DNA of 64,000 bases from UM-FILTER-40-17 sp032251335 (lineage in GTDB: Bacteria > Bacteroidota > Bacteroidia > Flavobacteriales > Flavobacteriaceae). Under the pieces are notes generated by a model, which made no database searches, was not told the DNA's origin, and saw nothing but the letters and a program-made list of their open reading frames with translations. Position 1 is the first letter of the stretch. Each line of letters opens with the position of its first letter. The translations under genes and the position numbers were made by a program. This document shows positions 8,878 through 16,790 of this stretch, one piece after another. Where the stretch lies: positions 127,266 through 191,265 of the forward strand of contig JAVVDW010000002.1 of the NCBI GenBank assembly GCA_032251335.1. Direction: 5' to 3'.

Positions 8878-10142
8878 GGGGTTAATTTTAGGCTTTTGAA
8901 TAAATCAAAATTAATTTTAATTAAAAGATATAAAAGGGTTAATGTGTAAATTGTATTAAATCTGAGACCGGTATAAAAGATTATAGATGTTATAATTTGT
9001 GAAGTAAAAATTACTAACACCAATAAAACTTCAGCTTTTTTTAATTGATTCAACCTGTCCTTAAAAAATAACCATAATATGGCTATTTCTAAGAAGAGTA
9101 GTAGATATAGGACTCTAAATAATGTTCCCAAAGATTCCAAAAATCCGGGTTTTGGTTTTTCCGGAAATGGATTAAAGTTTGAAAGTAACTTAGTTGATGA
9201 AATCTTTAAGATATCTGATACACTAGAACTACCCAGAAATTTCAATGTAGCTTTAGTCATTAATTGACTTCTTTCATAACCATTACTTATGCTATTTAAT
9301 TCATCTTTATCTATATATTTAAAATTAAGAGTCTCATCGGCTAAATCGCCATCTACATTTGTAAATTGGGTAATAACTGAATCGTTCCAGCCTTTTGCAA
9401 AAGCAGGTCCTTGAGATATAGTGACATAGGGTTTTGTTTTAAATACTAGGGCGTTTCTCAAAGGCCATAACAAACAACCACTCACAAAAAGCAAAAGCAG
9501 GGCAATAGACTTTAATTTGGAATGTTTGAAAAGTTTTAAAAAACTCATTACAATTATTAGAAATATAAAAAAAACAGAAATGGGATGCCATAAAAAAACA
9601 ACAACGGAAAGAACTCCAACACCAATATAGGACAAGTTTTTTTCGTTAAGATTAATGAATAATATTGAAAGGAAAATAATCCAAGCGGCTGTAAAATCCT
9701 CTGTCAAAAAAGTAAGATTGTATTTGTTTATATGAGGTTCCAACAACAATAACAATGGAAAGTAAAGAAAATACTTGGAGTCATTAATTTTAATTTTGTT
9801 TTTAAAAAGATAAAAAACCAAAAATATTAAGGCTGCAATTGTCAAATTTTTAAATAACAGAACATATAATAAATCTGAACTAATATTTAAGTACATAGAT
9901 AAAGCAAGAGGCCAAAGAGGAGGCCTGTATGTAGCACTCATTGATGGAGTTCCAGAATAGTCGTCAGAAAAAACGTTGTAAATCTTCAAATTTTCTGCAA
10001 TTTTCAAATAATGACCGGCATCTCCATTACTGAGCTGATGTTCGTAAGTATAATTACCGGTATTGGCTGACTTGAATATATAATACCCCTTGAAAAACAA
10101 TACAAAAAGGACTAAAAAAATGAATATGAGATTTTTGTTCAT
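8874..10142 (-). CDS. Polytopic membrane protein, probable GT-C glycosyltransferase
   Basis: 422 residues with about ten hydrophobic helices. The first periplasmic loop has NGDAGHYLKIAENLK near 39-53 and later ATYRPPLWPLALSMYL near 70-85, the acidic-residue and Pro-Pro arrangement seen in PMT/ArnT-like (GT39/GT83) transferases that use polyprenyl-phosphate sugars. Similarity is weak, so the call stays tentative; a flippase or polymerase role is possible. The gene is clearly richer in A and T than its GT4 and GT-B neighbours, with Lys and Asn codons mostly AAA and AAT, consistent with separate acquisition. Overlaps of 4 bases at both ends place it inside the operon. Confidence 0.6.
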   Translation of the reverse strand: MNKNLIFIFLVLFVLFFKGYYIFKSANTGNYTYEHQLSNGDAGHYLKIAENLKIYNVFSDDYSGTPSMSATYRPPLWPLALSMYLNISSDLLYVLLFKNLTIAALIFLVFYLFKNKIKINDSKYFLYFPLLLLLEPHINKYNLTFLTEDFTAAWIIFLSILFINLNEKNLSYIGVGVLSVVVFLWHPISVFFIFLIIVMSFLKLFKHSKLKSIALLLLFVSGCLLWPLRNALVFKTKPYVTISQGPAFAKGWNDSVITQFTNVDGDLADETLNFKYIDKDELNSISNGYERSQLMTKATLKFLGSSSVSDILKISSTKLLSNFNPFPEKPKPGFLESLGTLFRVLYLLLFLEIAILWLFFKDRLNQLKKAEVLLVLVIFTSQIITSIIFYTGLRFNTIYTLTLLYLLIKINFDLFKSLKLTP

Positions 10143-10852
10143 GATTTTTTACTGAAGGTGATAACAGACAATCCAATTTTGTTCAAAACAATTTTATCAA
10201 TCAGTTTAATCAAAGGCACAAGTTTATTATACAATCCCATCTGACCTTCCGGTATGGTTTTGTTTTTTAAAAGGTTACCGCTCACAAACCAACCCAAAAT
10301 TCCTACGCAATTAAAGTAAAAACTCTTGATGGGTATTAATTGGTTTTGCACCACCAGGCGGTTTAAGGAGTTCTTATTGTAGCGTCTAAAATGTTCTAAA
10401 GATTTATCAAATTCGTTAAATAAGAAAGCGTAAGCCGGAACCAAGATAATTAAGCGTCCGTTTTTTTTTAGTAACTTTTTACAGTTTTGTATGGCTAAAC
10501 TATCATTTTCAATATGTTCTATGACGTTTAATGCAAAAACGGTATCAAAAGAATTTAGCAGTGTTTGATATTTAATTTCAAAATCTGCATCCACCAAATC
10601 TAGTTGAATCACTTTATTTTTAGAATATTTGTTGGAAAGTATAGAGCAGTAATTTTCTCTAACGTCTGAAAGGCTGATTGGTTTATTTTCTGCGATAAAA
10701 AATTGTGAAATATTTCCAATTCCACTGCCAATTTCTAATATCTTACCTTGGCAATAGGGTGAAATAGTATCGTACATCCATCGATTAAAGCGGTCTGCTT
10801 TACTGATAACATCTAAAGTGTCATGACCTTCAATATCAATCTCTTTAATCAT
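10139..10852 (-). CDS. Class I SAM-dependent methyltransferase
   Basis: 237 residues. Motif I GKILEIGSGIGNISQFF near 35-51 binds S-adenosylmethionine, and FDTVFALNVIEHIENDSLA near 105-123 is the post-motif II region of Methyltransf_11/23 proteins. The C-terminus is basic and somewhat hydrophobic. It lies between a GT2 gene of the polyprenol-phosphate type and the membrane transferase, the usual setting of methyltransferases that act on lipid-linked sugars or glycan ends. It is AT-rich like the following gene. Substrate unknown. Confidence 0.88.
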   Translation of the reverse strand: MIKEIDIEGHDTLDVISKADRFNRWMYDTISPYCQGKILEIGSGIGNISQFFIAENKPISLSDVRENYCSILSNKYSKNKVIQLDLVDADFEIKYQTLLNSFDTVFALNVIEHIENDSLAIQNCKKLLKKNGRLIILVPAYAFLFNEFDKSLEHFRRYNKNSLNRLVVQNQLIPIKSFYFNCVGILGWFVSGNLLKNKTIPEGQMGLYNKLVPLIKLIDKIVLNKIGLSVITFSKKS

Positions 10853-10854
10853 AG

Positions 10855-11580
10855 CTATCGACTAAATAATCCATATTTTAAAATGCTATAAATGGTTCTG
10901 ACCCCATCTTTCCAGCCTATTTTCTTCCCTTCTTCATAGGTTCTTCCGTAATAAGAAATGCCCACTTCGTATATTCTAATTTTAGGTATTCGGGCAATTT
11001 TCAAGGTTACTTCAGGCTCAAACCCAAAGCGTTTTTCTACGAGGTTTAAGCTTTTAATATGTTCTGCTTTAAACATTTTATAGCAGGTTTCCATATCGGT
11101 CAAGTTTAAGTTCGTAAACATATTGCACACAAAGGTTAGGAATTTATTGCCTAAGGAATGCCAAAAAAACAGAATGCGGTGTGGCTTTCCTCCCATAAAT
11201 CGGCTGCCGTAAACTACATCGGCAAATCCATCGAGTATGGGTTTTAAAAGCAAATTATACTCATCAGGGTCATATTCTAAATCTGCATCTTGAATGATGA
11301 TGTAATCGCCATTGGCTAATTTTATTCCGGAATGAAGCGCAGCTCCTTTACCTTGGTTGATTTCGTGCTTGATGTAATTTAATGAGTACTCAGAATGTTC
11401 CTTCTGATAATCTAAAATTACCTTTTCGGTGTTATCGGTCGAACAGTCATTAATAACAACCACTTCTTTTTTTAGTTCATGCATAAGTTGCACATCAAAA
11501 ACGCGATCGAGAAGTTTTCTGATGGTTTGCTCCTCATTGTAAGCAGGAACAATGATGCTTAAGGTTGGTTTATTTTGCAT
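10855..11580 (-). CDS. Glycosyltransferase family 2, dolichyl/polyprenyl-phosphate sugar synthase type
   Basis: 241 residues of a single GT-A domain: SIIVPAYNEEQTIRKLLDRV at the N-terminus, VVINDCSTDNTEKVI, the catalytic QDADLEYDPDEY (DxD) near 97-108, and a C-terminal segment with RFGFEPEVTLKIARIPKIR as in DPM1-like enzymes. Such enzymes move a sugar from GDP/UDP onto polyprenyl phosphate for use by GT-C transferases, which fits the neighbouring GT-C-like gene. I chose ATG 11580 (MQNKPTLS) over one at 11601, because the longer form would overlap the upstream gene by 32 bases and adds residues outside the domain. The chosen start overlaps it by 11 bases. Confidence 0.9.
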   Translation of the reverse strand: MQNKPTLSIIVPAYNEEQTIRKLLDRVFDVQLMHELKKEVVVINDCSTDNTEKVILDYQKEHSEYSLNYIKHEINQGKGAALHSGIKLANGDYIIIQDADLEYDPDEYNLLLKPILDGFADVVYGSRFMGGKPHRILFFWHSLGNKFLTFVCNMFTNLNLTDMETCYKMFKAEHIKSLNLVEKRFGFEPEVTLKIARIPKIRIYEVGISYYGRTYEEGKKIGWKDGVRTIYSILKYGLFSR

Positions 11581-12970
11581 GTACAATCTTTTCAATCCCA
11601 TCCCAAATGCGTTGAGCGGCTTGGTGGTGCGGGGCTAAGTTAATGATTTGCATCCAGTCTTGGGCGGCTTGCACCGTTTTTTGCGGTGCAACTAAAGCAG
11701 TTTTAATGCTATCGGCTAGAGCATCGGCGCTGTTGGCCCATAAAACCGCTTTTCCCGATGGCATGGATCGGAAATGAACGTATTTGTAAATCGTATCAAC
11801 CGACCATTTTTTGTCTTTTTTGTTTTTGATATCATAATTGATAAACGCGCAAGGCTTATCATGCGCCGCAAAATCAAACACCATCGACGAGCCGAGGTTG
11901 ATGGCCATTTCGGAATGAAAAGCGGTATTGGCAAGCAACGCTATGTCTTCGCGCGCCGGAAAAATCTGGTTCCAACTTCCACCAAGTGGTTTCCAAACAG
12001 GTGTAATAGGTGTGATGACGTCTTTATATTGCTGCACAACCGCATCGTATCTGCCCGAAAAATCGACCGGGCAACGGCGAAAAATCAAGCCTAAATTGTG
12101 CCCCGATAGGTTCAGTTGACGGACGGCTTTGGCGGTGTCTTCCAAATATTGCGGGTCGTCGGGCGAAGTTGTCACGTCATCGCCGGAAAAACAAATGTAT
12201 TTTTTGGCGGTGTCCAATCCGTGTTTTTTAAAAAATTCGGCTTTGGGTTCTATCAACTGAGGGTCGAAATGCGGCTCAAATTGCGGTGTTCCGGTCACGA
12301 AAACTTGTGCATCGGAAATATGCGGATAGTAGCGTTGCAACTCGTCTTTCATATAGTCGCTCCACACAAAATAGTAATCGGTTTCGAGCACCATGGTCGC
12401 TTTGGGCAAGTTGTCCCAACTAAAAATAAAGCTCGCGGTCGGGATACCTAAATCTTGTGCGGCTAAAATAGGCGCGATGGCCTGCGTAGGCCTTTGGTTG
12501 GTGCAGAAAACAAGTTTGGGATGATGGGTTTCCAGTTGTTGTTTGCACAAGATGTATTTTGAAGTACTTCGCTCCTGTGTTTTTATCCTATCGATGATGT
12601 TTTTTAAGCCCTTGGGGCTGGTTTCGGAAGCGGTCAAAAAATCGACAAAAAGGCTCTTTGCCAAATTTTTAAGCCCCTTATAACTTTGCGGAAAATTGTA
12701 TGTTCGATAGACCTTGTCTTGAAATTGCTGCTCCCACAACCTGAGTTCGATGCGTTTGCGAGCGCGGCTGTAAACCGTTGTGAGCGGATGCAGTTTGGTA
12801 GCTGTGATTTTTAATTCTTCAAACCCTGATTCTTTTTTGACCGGAAACGCCGTTTGATTCCAAAAAACGGTATCAAATCCCATTTGCATCCCGATTTCGG
12901 GAAAGCGGGTAAACGCGAAATTGCGCAGGCCTATGCCGTCGGGCAGGAGTATAAAAATTTTGTTGTGCAA
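11570..12970 (-). CDS. Surface-polysaccharide GT-B-like protein, possible terminal glycosyltransferase
   Basis: 466 residues without signal peptide or membrane helix. The N-terminus IFILLPDGIGLRNFAFTRF and the middle LVFCTNQRPTQAIAPILAAQ then FIFSWDNLPKATMVL look like a GT-B N-terminal half. The C-terminal half has FVTGTPQFEPH, KYICFSGDD and the block NLGSSMVFDFAAHDKPCAFIN, resembling nucleotide-binding ends of CDP-glycerol-transferase-like and related capsule enzymes. No family name can be given with confidence. Lying directly downstream of neuC, it is the best candidate in the window for a sialyltransferase, but that is inference from context. Confidence 0.55.
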   Translation of the reverse strand: MHNKIFILLPDGIGLRNFAFTRFPEIGMQMGFDTVFWNQTAFPVKKESGFEELKITATKLHPLTTVYSRARKRIELRLWEQQFQDKVYRTYNFPQSYKGLKNLAKSLFVDFLTASETSPKGLKNIIDRIKTQERSTSKYILCKQQLETHHPKLVFCTNQRPTQAIAPILAAQDLGIPTASFIFSWDNLPKATMVLETDYYFVWSDYMKDELQRYYPHISDAQVFVTGTPQFEPHFDPQLIEPKAEFFKKHGLDTAKKYICFSGDDVTTSPDDPQYLEDTAKAVRQLNLSGHNLGLIFRRCPVDFSGRYDAVVQQYKDVITPITPVWKPLGGSWNQIFPAREDIALLANTAFHSEMAINLGSSMVFDFAAHDKPCAFINYDIKNKKDKKWSVDTIYKYVHFRSMPSGKAVLWANSADALADSIKTALVAPQKTVQAAQDWMQIINLAPHHQAAQRIWDGIEKIVHAK

Positions 12971-13011
12971 GTGGTTGTTTAATTTTTTCTTGAAAATCTC
13001 AGGCCAAAAAT

Positions 13012-13088
13012 GTTATACGTTATTAGTTATACGTTATTTGTTATTCGTTACTCACAATTCAAAACTCATAACTTATAACTCATAATTC
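13012..13088. repeat. Degenerate AT-rich tandem repeat between neuC and the GT-B gene
   Basis: A run of imperfect 7-14 base units (GTTATACGTTATTA, GTTATACGTTATTT, GTTATTCGTTACTC) passes into a related series (AACTCATAACTTAT, AACTCATAATTCCT). Runs of this kind are common in intergenic regions of Flavobacteriia. No coding or clear regulatory role is visible. Confidence 0.65.
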
Positions 13089-13093
13089 CTCAA

Positions 13094-14215
13094 TCAATGA
13101 TCTTTGAACTGTTTCTGGTGGTTGATTTGCCAAATATCATCATTTTTTAAACAAGATAAAAACAGTTCGGCGCTGTTGCCGTTTCCAAAGTGTTTGGATG
13201 GTGATGAAACGGGATGTTTCCCGATGTTTTGCAGGGCTGCTGTGATGTTTTCAATGGTGTAATCCACATTCAGTATATCGGCTTGCAGGTCTCTGTTTTG
13301 TTGGCGTGTTCCAATGTTGATAACCGGAATGCCATAGGCCGGTGCTTCGCGTATACCGGCGCTGCTGTTGCCGATGATGAATTGCGCATTTTTGAGCAGC
13401 GTTAAAAAATATTCGAACCGCAAAGATGGAAAAACGCGAAACCGCGGATGTTTTTTTAAACTGTCATACGCTTGGAGAATCGCTTTACTGCCGAGGTCGT
13501 TATTCGGGAAAATCACCACATAATTGTGGGTATCTTTCAACAAAGCATCTACAAAATTCTCAGCATAGGCTTGCATTTGTGTGGCTTCTGTGGTCACCGG
13601 GTGAAAAAGCACCAGGGCAAACGCATCGAAAGGAATTTCATAATAGTCGCGAACCGTTTGCAAATCGGGCAAATGTTTTGAAAACATCACATCCAAATCG
13701 GGCGAACCAATCACAAAGATGCTTGAAGGCAATTCGCCCATCTGTTGCAAGCGTTTTTGGGCTTCTTTGTTGGCTACAAAATGAATGTGGCTCAACTTAC
13801 TTACGCTATGCCTGATGAGTTCATCGACCGTGCCCGAGAGTTCGCCGCCTTCTATGTGTGCCACCAATATGTTGTTGAGCGAACCGACGATAGCACCTGC
13901 CAAAGTTTCTACCCGATCGCCGTGGATGACAATCATATCCGGTTGTATTTCCTTAACGTAGGCAGACAATCCTTCAATAGTTTTGGCAAGGGTCAAATCC
14001 ATGGTAGTTTCATGGGTTTGATTGTCAAACGTATGCAGGTTTGTAAACCCACAGCGTTCTATTTCAATGAGGGTGTAGCCATAGGTGTGTTGCAAATGCA
14101 TGCCGGTGACGAACACAAAACTTTCAAAACCTATTTCATTTTCAACCGTTTGCACTAATGGTTTTATTTTACCGAAATCGGCGCGCGTGCCGGTCAGAAA
14201 GAGGATTTTTTTCAT
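13094..14215 (-). CDS. neuC: UDP-N-acetylglucosamine 2-epimerase (hydrolysing)
   Basis: Converts UDP-GlcNAc to ManNAc plus UDP, the first step of sialic acid synthesis. The 373 residues match the family. Seen: N-terminal ILFLTGTRADFGKIKPLV near 4-21, VIHGDRVETLAGA near 95-107, VAHIEGGELSGTVDELIRH near 118-136, and the GT-B-like C-terminal IIGNSSAGIREAPAYGIPVI near 287-306. GTRADFGK rather than GTRPE and the EGGE-type loop favour the hydrolysing NeuC/LegG group over the non-hydrolysing WecB. A GDP-sugar-using legionaminate enzyme (LegG) cannot be excluded, but no other legionaminate gene is nearby. Separated from neuB by a repeat-filled 335-bp spacer. Confidence 0.9.
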   Translation of the reverse strand: MKKILFLTGTRADFGKIKPLVQTVENEIGFESFVFVTGMHLQHTYGYTLIEIERCGFTNLHTFDNQTHETTMDLTLAKTIEGLSAYVKEIQPDMIVIHGDRVETLAGAIVGSLNNILVAHIEGGELSGTVDELIRHSVSKLSHIHFVANKEAQKRLQQMGELPSSIFVIGSPDLDVMFSKHLPDLQTVRDYYEIPFDAFALVLFHPVTTEATQMQAYAENFVDALLKDTHNYVVIFPNNDLGSKAILQAYDSLKKHPRFRVFPSLRFEYFLTLLKNAQFIIGNSSAGIREAPAYGIPVINIGTRQQNRDLQADILNVDYTIENITAALQNIGKHPVSSPSKHFGNGNSAELFLSCLKNDDIWQINHQKQFKDH

Positions 14216-14229
14216 GTGTTTATATTTTC

Positions 14230-14263
14230 AAGTAATTCATATTCAATTTAATACCTTCATCTG
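14230..14263 (+). repeat. Direct repeat, copy 1 (34 bp, 28/34 identical to 14441-14474)
   Basis: Begins AAGTAATTCATATTCAATTT and ends TCATCTG. Its partner 211 bp away begins AAGTAATTGATATTTAATTG and also ends TCATCTG, with six mismatches. The sequence after copy 1 (TTTTGCATAGGGTTCAT at about 14276-14292) loosely resembles the right half of the dispersed 60-bp element, suggesting that copy 1 leads into a decayed copy. Confidence 0.6.
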
Positions 14264-14323
14264 TTTTTTTTAAATATTTTGCATAGGGTTCATTTTATTA
14301 ATCAAACCCAAATGTTATCATTT

Positions 14324-14358
14324 TAAACCTCACAGGTTTTTAAAACCTGTGAGGTTTA
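14324..14358. repeat. Perfect inverted repeat, two 17-bp arms around one base
   Basis: The left arm TAAACCTCACAGGTTTT (14324-14340) and the right arm AAAACCTGTGAGGTTTA (14342-14358) are exact reverse complements around a single T. From memory, ACCTCACAGGT-type palindromes occur in many Bacteroidota genomes as dispersed REP-like sequences. In RNA it would form a long hairpin between the neuB and neuC messages. Confidence 0.85.
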
Positions 14359-14440
14359 AACCTTAAATTCTAAAACAAATACTTTCTCCTAAACTGAAAC
14401 TGCATCGGTGTATTGATGTTTTTATCTGTCTGTATTTTTT

Positions 14441-14474
14441 AAGTAATTGATATTTAATTGAATATAATCATCTG
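14441..14474 (+). repeat. Direct repeat, copy 2 (partner of 14230-14263)
   Basis: Second copy of the 34-bp direct repeat; its TCATCTG end runs straight into the dispersed element at 14461-14511. Confidence 0.6.
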
Positions 14475-14511
14475 CCTGTGTACAAAAATTTTTACATGGG
14501 CGTTTCATCTG
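14461..14511 (+). repeat. Dispersed intergenic palindrome family, copy A (left arm missing)
   Basis: Shares CATCTGCCTGTGT, a CAAAAATTTTTACATGGG core and a GGGCGTTTCATC end with copies at 39061-39120 and 56872-56931. The left palindromic arm (GGAACACC or GGAACGCC in the other copies) is absent here, replaced by the 34-bp direct-repeat sequence. Confidence 0.75.
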
Positions 14512-14550
14512 TTTACATTTCTTTTTGATGTGGAAAAAGTATCTTTTTAT

Positions 14551-15597
14551 TCAGTTCAACACATCGTCTTTTTTTAATTGCACATCAACATGCAAATCCC
14601 TCGATGCTTTTTTTCCTAACACATCTTCGAAAAATTCAGCTAAAATTTCGCCGGTTCCCGGGCGTTTTACCCAGATATTTTCCTTGGTGAAGGTTTCGCC
14701 CTTGGTAATGGGCTTAATGGTACAAACCGTAGCAAAAGCAAAATCAATAGTGACTTTTTCTTCGGCTGCTGCTTTTTTTTCACCTCCGCGCATCTGCCAA
14801 ATTTCACGAGAACCTACAATGAGGTCTCTGCAGGTATTTTCGTCCATGCTACAGACAATATCGGGGCCGCTGCGCGCCACGTGGTCTGTAAAATGCCGTT
14901 CCAAAATACTGGCACCTAGTGCCACTGCCGCCAAGCATGCGTGGTTGTTTAAAGTGTGGTCGCTCAATCCAAAAACTTTGTCAGGAAAGGCTTGGTGCAA
15001 TTGTTGCATAGCGCCCAACCGAACCAAATGCGTTGGCGTCGGATACAAGTTGGTGGTGTGCAGCAAGGCCACCTTTATATTTTTTTTGTCAAAAATGCGG
15101 ACTGCTTTTCGGATGCTTTCCAAATCGTTCATGCCGGTGCTGAGAACAACGGGTTTACCAAAATCTGCAATATGTTCGAGTAGCGGATAATTGTTGCATT
15201 CGCCACTGCCAATTTTGTAGGCAGAGACGTCAAAACTTTGCAGTCTGTTGGCTGCAGCGCGGGAAAAAGGCGTTGAAATAAAAATCATACCTTTCTGCTC
15301 CACATAGTTTTTGAGTGCCCGTTCGTCGGCTTCGCTAAGGGCACAACGCTCCATGATGTGGTAAATAGATTCTTTGGCATTTCCGGGGATTACCTGTTGT
15401 GCGGCGGCGGTCATTTCATCGGCTACAATGTGGGTTTGATGTTTGACAACTTCTACACCCGCGGCGGCGGCGGCATCCACCATTTGTTTGGCAACAGCCA
15501 ATGAACCCTCGTGGTTGATGCCAATTTCGGCGATCACTAAGGGCGGATGGTTTGGACCAATTTTCCTGCCTTGAATCTCAAATTCCGGTGCGTTCAT
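14551..15597 (-). CDS. neuB: N-acetylneuraminate synthase
   Basis: Condenses ManNAc with phosphoenolpyruvate to give Neu5Ac. The 348 residues comprise a TIM barrel (about 15-270) with the family landmarks VIAEIGINHEGSLAVAKQMV, VVKHQTH, FISTPFSRAAANRL, YKIGSGECNNYPLL, VLSTGMND and GLSDHT, then a C-terminal antifreeze-like SAF domain (about 285-345, with IKPITKGETFTKENIWVKRPG) that closes the active site of the partner subunit. Its start overlaps the neuA stop by 4 bases. The related legionaminate (NeuB2) and pseudaminate synthases share this layout; the presence of neuC and neuA and the absence of other leg or pse genes favour Neu5Ac. Confidence 0.92.
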   Translation of the reverse strand: MNAPEFEIQGRKIGPNHPPLVIAEIGINHEGSLAVAKQMVDAAAAAGVEVVKHQTHIVADEMTAAAQQVIPGNAKESIYHIMERCALSEADERALKNYVEQKGMIFISTPFSRAAANRLQSFDVSAYKIGSGECNNYPLLEHIADFGKPVVLSTGMNDLESIRKAVRIFDKKNIKVALLHTTNLYPTPTHLVRLGAMQQLHQAFPDKVFGLSDHTLNNHACLAAVALGASILERHFTDHVARSGPDIVCSMDENTCRDLIVGSREIWQMRGGEKKAAAEEKVTIDFAFATVCTIKPITKGETFTKENIWVKRPGTGEILAEFFEDVLGKKASRDLHVDVQLKKDDVLN

Positions 15598-16274
15598 GGT
15601 ACAAAAGTTTGGGCGTAAAATTCGGCTAATTTAAAATCATCGGCGGTGTCTATGTCTATATGGGCTTCCGGGTAATCCGTAATCAAAGTCAAGGGGTTTT
15701 CACCGAGCATTTTGTCAGAAAATATAAGTGCTTTTTGCGTGATATACAGCAGGCCATTTTCAAAATATAAAGATTCTAAATCCTGACTTCGTTGGCCTAT
15801 TTTATAATTTTCCGGATGATAAACACCGGCTTTGATAGTGCCAAATTTTTTATGTAAACTACTAACCGTCAGTAAACTGTCCTTTCCGTTAGTTTCAAAA
15901 GCCGCAATGGCATTCGTCAGTAAATTTGCTTTCCGAAAGGGATTGGTGGGTTGCAGCAGTACCACAGCATCAAAAGATTCCGAAACATTTGCTAAGGCAT
16001 GCTTGAGCGCCGACACGGTGGTGGCCGTATCGCTTGCCAAATCATCGGGCCGGACGACCACTTCGATGTCGTTTTTACGGGCCAGTTTCATCACGGCTTC
16101 ATCGTCGGTTGTCACAATGATTTTCGTAAAAATATGTTGATGTTTTAGTGCAAAATCGATGCTGTGCATAACTAAGGCTTTGCCTCCCAAGAGCATGGTG
16201 TTTTTATGAGGCAAACGCTTCGAATTTTTCCTTGCCGGGATAATAGCGATGTATTTTTGCGAGGAAAGGCTCAT
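15594..16274 (-). CDS. neuA: CMP-sialic acid synthetase (acylneuraminate cytidylyltransferase)
   Basis: Activates Neu5Ac with CTP to CMP-Neu5Ac, the donor for sialyltransferases. 226 residues, the size of the single-domain enzyme. Seen: IAIIPARKNSKRLPHKNTMLL near 9-29 (nucleotide-binding loop), TDDEAVMKLARKNDIEVVVRP, VVLLQPTNPFRKANLL near 103-118, and DIDTADDFKLAE near 209-220, holding the metal-binding aspartates. First gene of the neuABC set in transcription order, 9 bp downstream of queD, so the set may be read from the queD promoter. Confidence 0.93.
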   Translation of the reverse strand: MSLSSQKYIAIIPARKNSKRLPHKNTMLLGGKALVMHSIDFALKHQHIFTKIIVTTDDEAVMKLARKNDIEVVVRPDDLASDTATTVSALKHALANVSESFDAVVLLQPTNPFRKANLLTNAIAAFETNGKDSLLTVSSLHKKFGTIKAGVYHPENYKIGQRSQDLESLYFENGLLYITQKALIFSDKMLGENPLTLITDYPEAHIDIDTADDFKLAEFYAQTFVP

Positions 16275-16283
16275 ACATTGAAA

Positions 16284-16736
16284 TTAAAGATTGTCAGCCG
16301 CATACCATTCCGCATAAGACGAAGCTGTTTCTCGAAGTTTGAGTGCGTGCAGGTTGACATTTTTCGGCAATCTTTGTTGGATGCGATGGGCAAAATCTAC
16401 GATCATGTTTTCGCTGGTGGGTTGGTACTCCACCAAAATCACTTGATGTCCTCTGCTGCTGAGTTCATTGGCCAGTTCAATATGGGGTGTGTTTTGGTTA
16501 AACACCGTAGCATGGTCAAACACATCTACAATTTCCTCTTTTACAATTTTTTTGAGATCGCCAAAATCGATCACCATGCCATATTTTACATGGTTTGGAT
16601 CGGAAATCGGCTCACCGGTCACGGTGACGGACAGTTTATAGCTGTGGCCGTGTACGTTGCGGCATTTTCCATCGTAGCCATAGAGTGCGTGCCCTGTTTC
16701 AAAACTGAATTCTTTGGTGATGCGTATGTTGGGCAT
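16284..16736 (-). CDS. queD: 6-carboxytetrahydropterin synthase (QueD/PTPS family)
   Basis: Makes 6-carboxy-5,6,7,8-tetrahydropterin from dihydroneopterin triphosphate, the second committed step of queuosine synthesis. 150 residues. Zinc ligands are FETGHAL (first His) and NVHGHSYKL (two His). The catalytic Cys is in GKCRNVHGH. PTSENMIVDFA (PTxEN) marks the pterin site. The short N-terminus RITKEFSFETGHAL is standard. No other queuosine gene is nearby; its position before neuABC looks incidental, although only 9 bp separate it from neuA. A -7 box sits 20 bp upstream of its start. Confidence 0.92.
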   Translation of the reverse strand: MPNIRITKEFSFETGHALYGYDGKCRNVHGHSYKLSVTVTGEPISDPNHVKYGMVIDFGDLKKIVKEEIVDVFDHATVFNQNTPHIELANELSSRGHQVILVEYQPTSENMIVDFAHRIQQRLPKNVNLHALKLRETASSYAEWYAADNL

Positions 16737-16756
16737 GTTGGTTTGAATTGAGGTTT

Positions 16757-16764
16757 CAAAAATA
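16757..16764 (-). promoter_or_regulatory. TAnnTTTG -7 box upstream of queD
   Basis: CAAAAATA on the plus strand reads TATTTTTG on the minus strand, an exact -7 match 20 bp before the queD start. No clear -33 TTTG is seen. Confidence 0.35.
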
Positions 16765-16790
16765 CAAAAATGAAAACTTCGGCTTGGTAA

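Larger units (their letters stand above)
14216..14550. other. 335-bp non-coding spacer between neuB and neuC, filled with repeats
   Basis: No credible gene. It contains, in order on the plus strand, a 34-bp direct-repeat copy (14230-14263), a perfect palindrome (14324-14358), a second direct-repeat copy (14441-14474), and a partial copy of the dispersed 60-bp palindrome family (14461-14511). The spacer splits an otherwise gap-free operon, so it may carry processing or attenuation signals. Confidence 0.7.

Noticed and set aside
14525..15190. 221-codon open frame on the plus strand within neuB
   Set aside because: Antisense to conserved NeuB codons; translation has no recognisable domain.
13094..16274. 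Legionaminic or pseudaminic acid pathway
   Set aside because: Only neuC, neuB and neuA types are present; the dehydratase, aminotransferase and acetyltransferase genes needed for those sugars are absent from the window.
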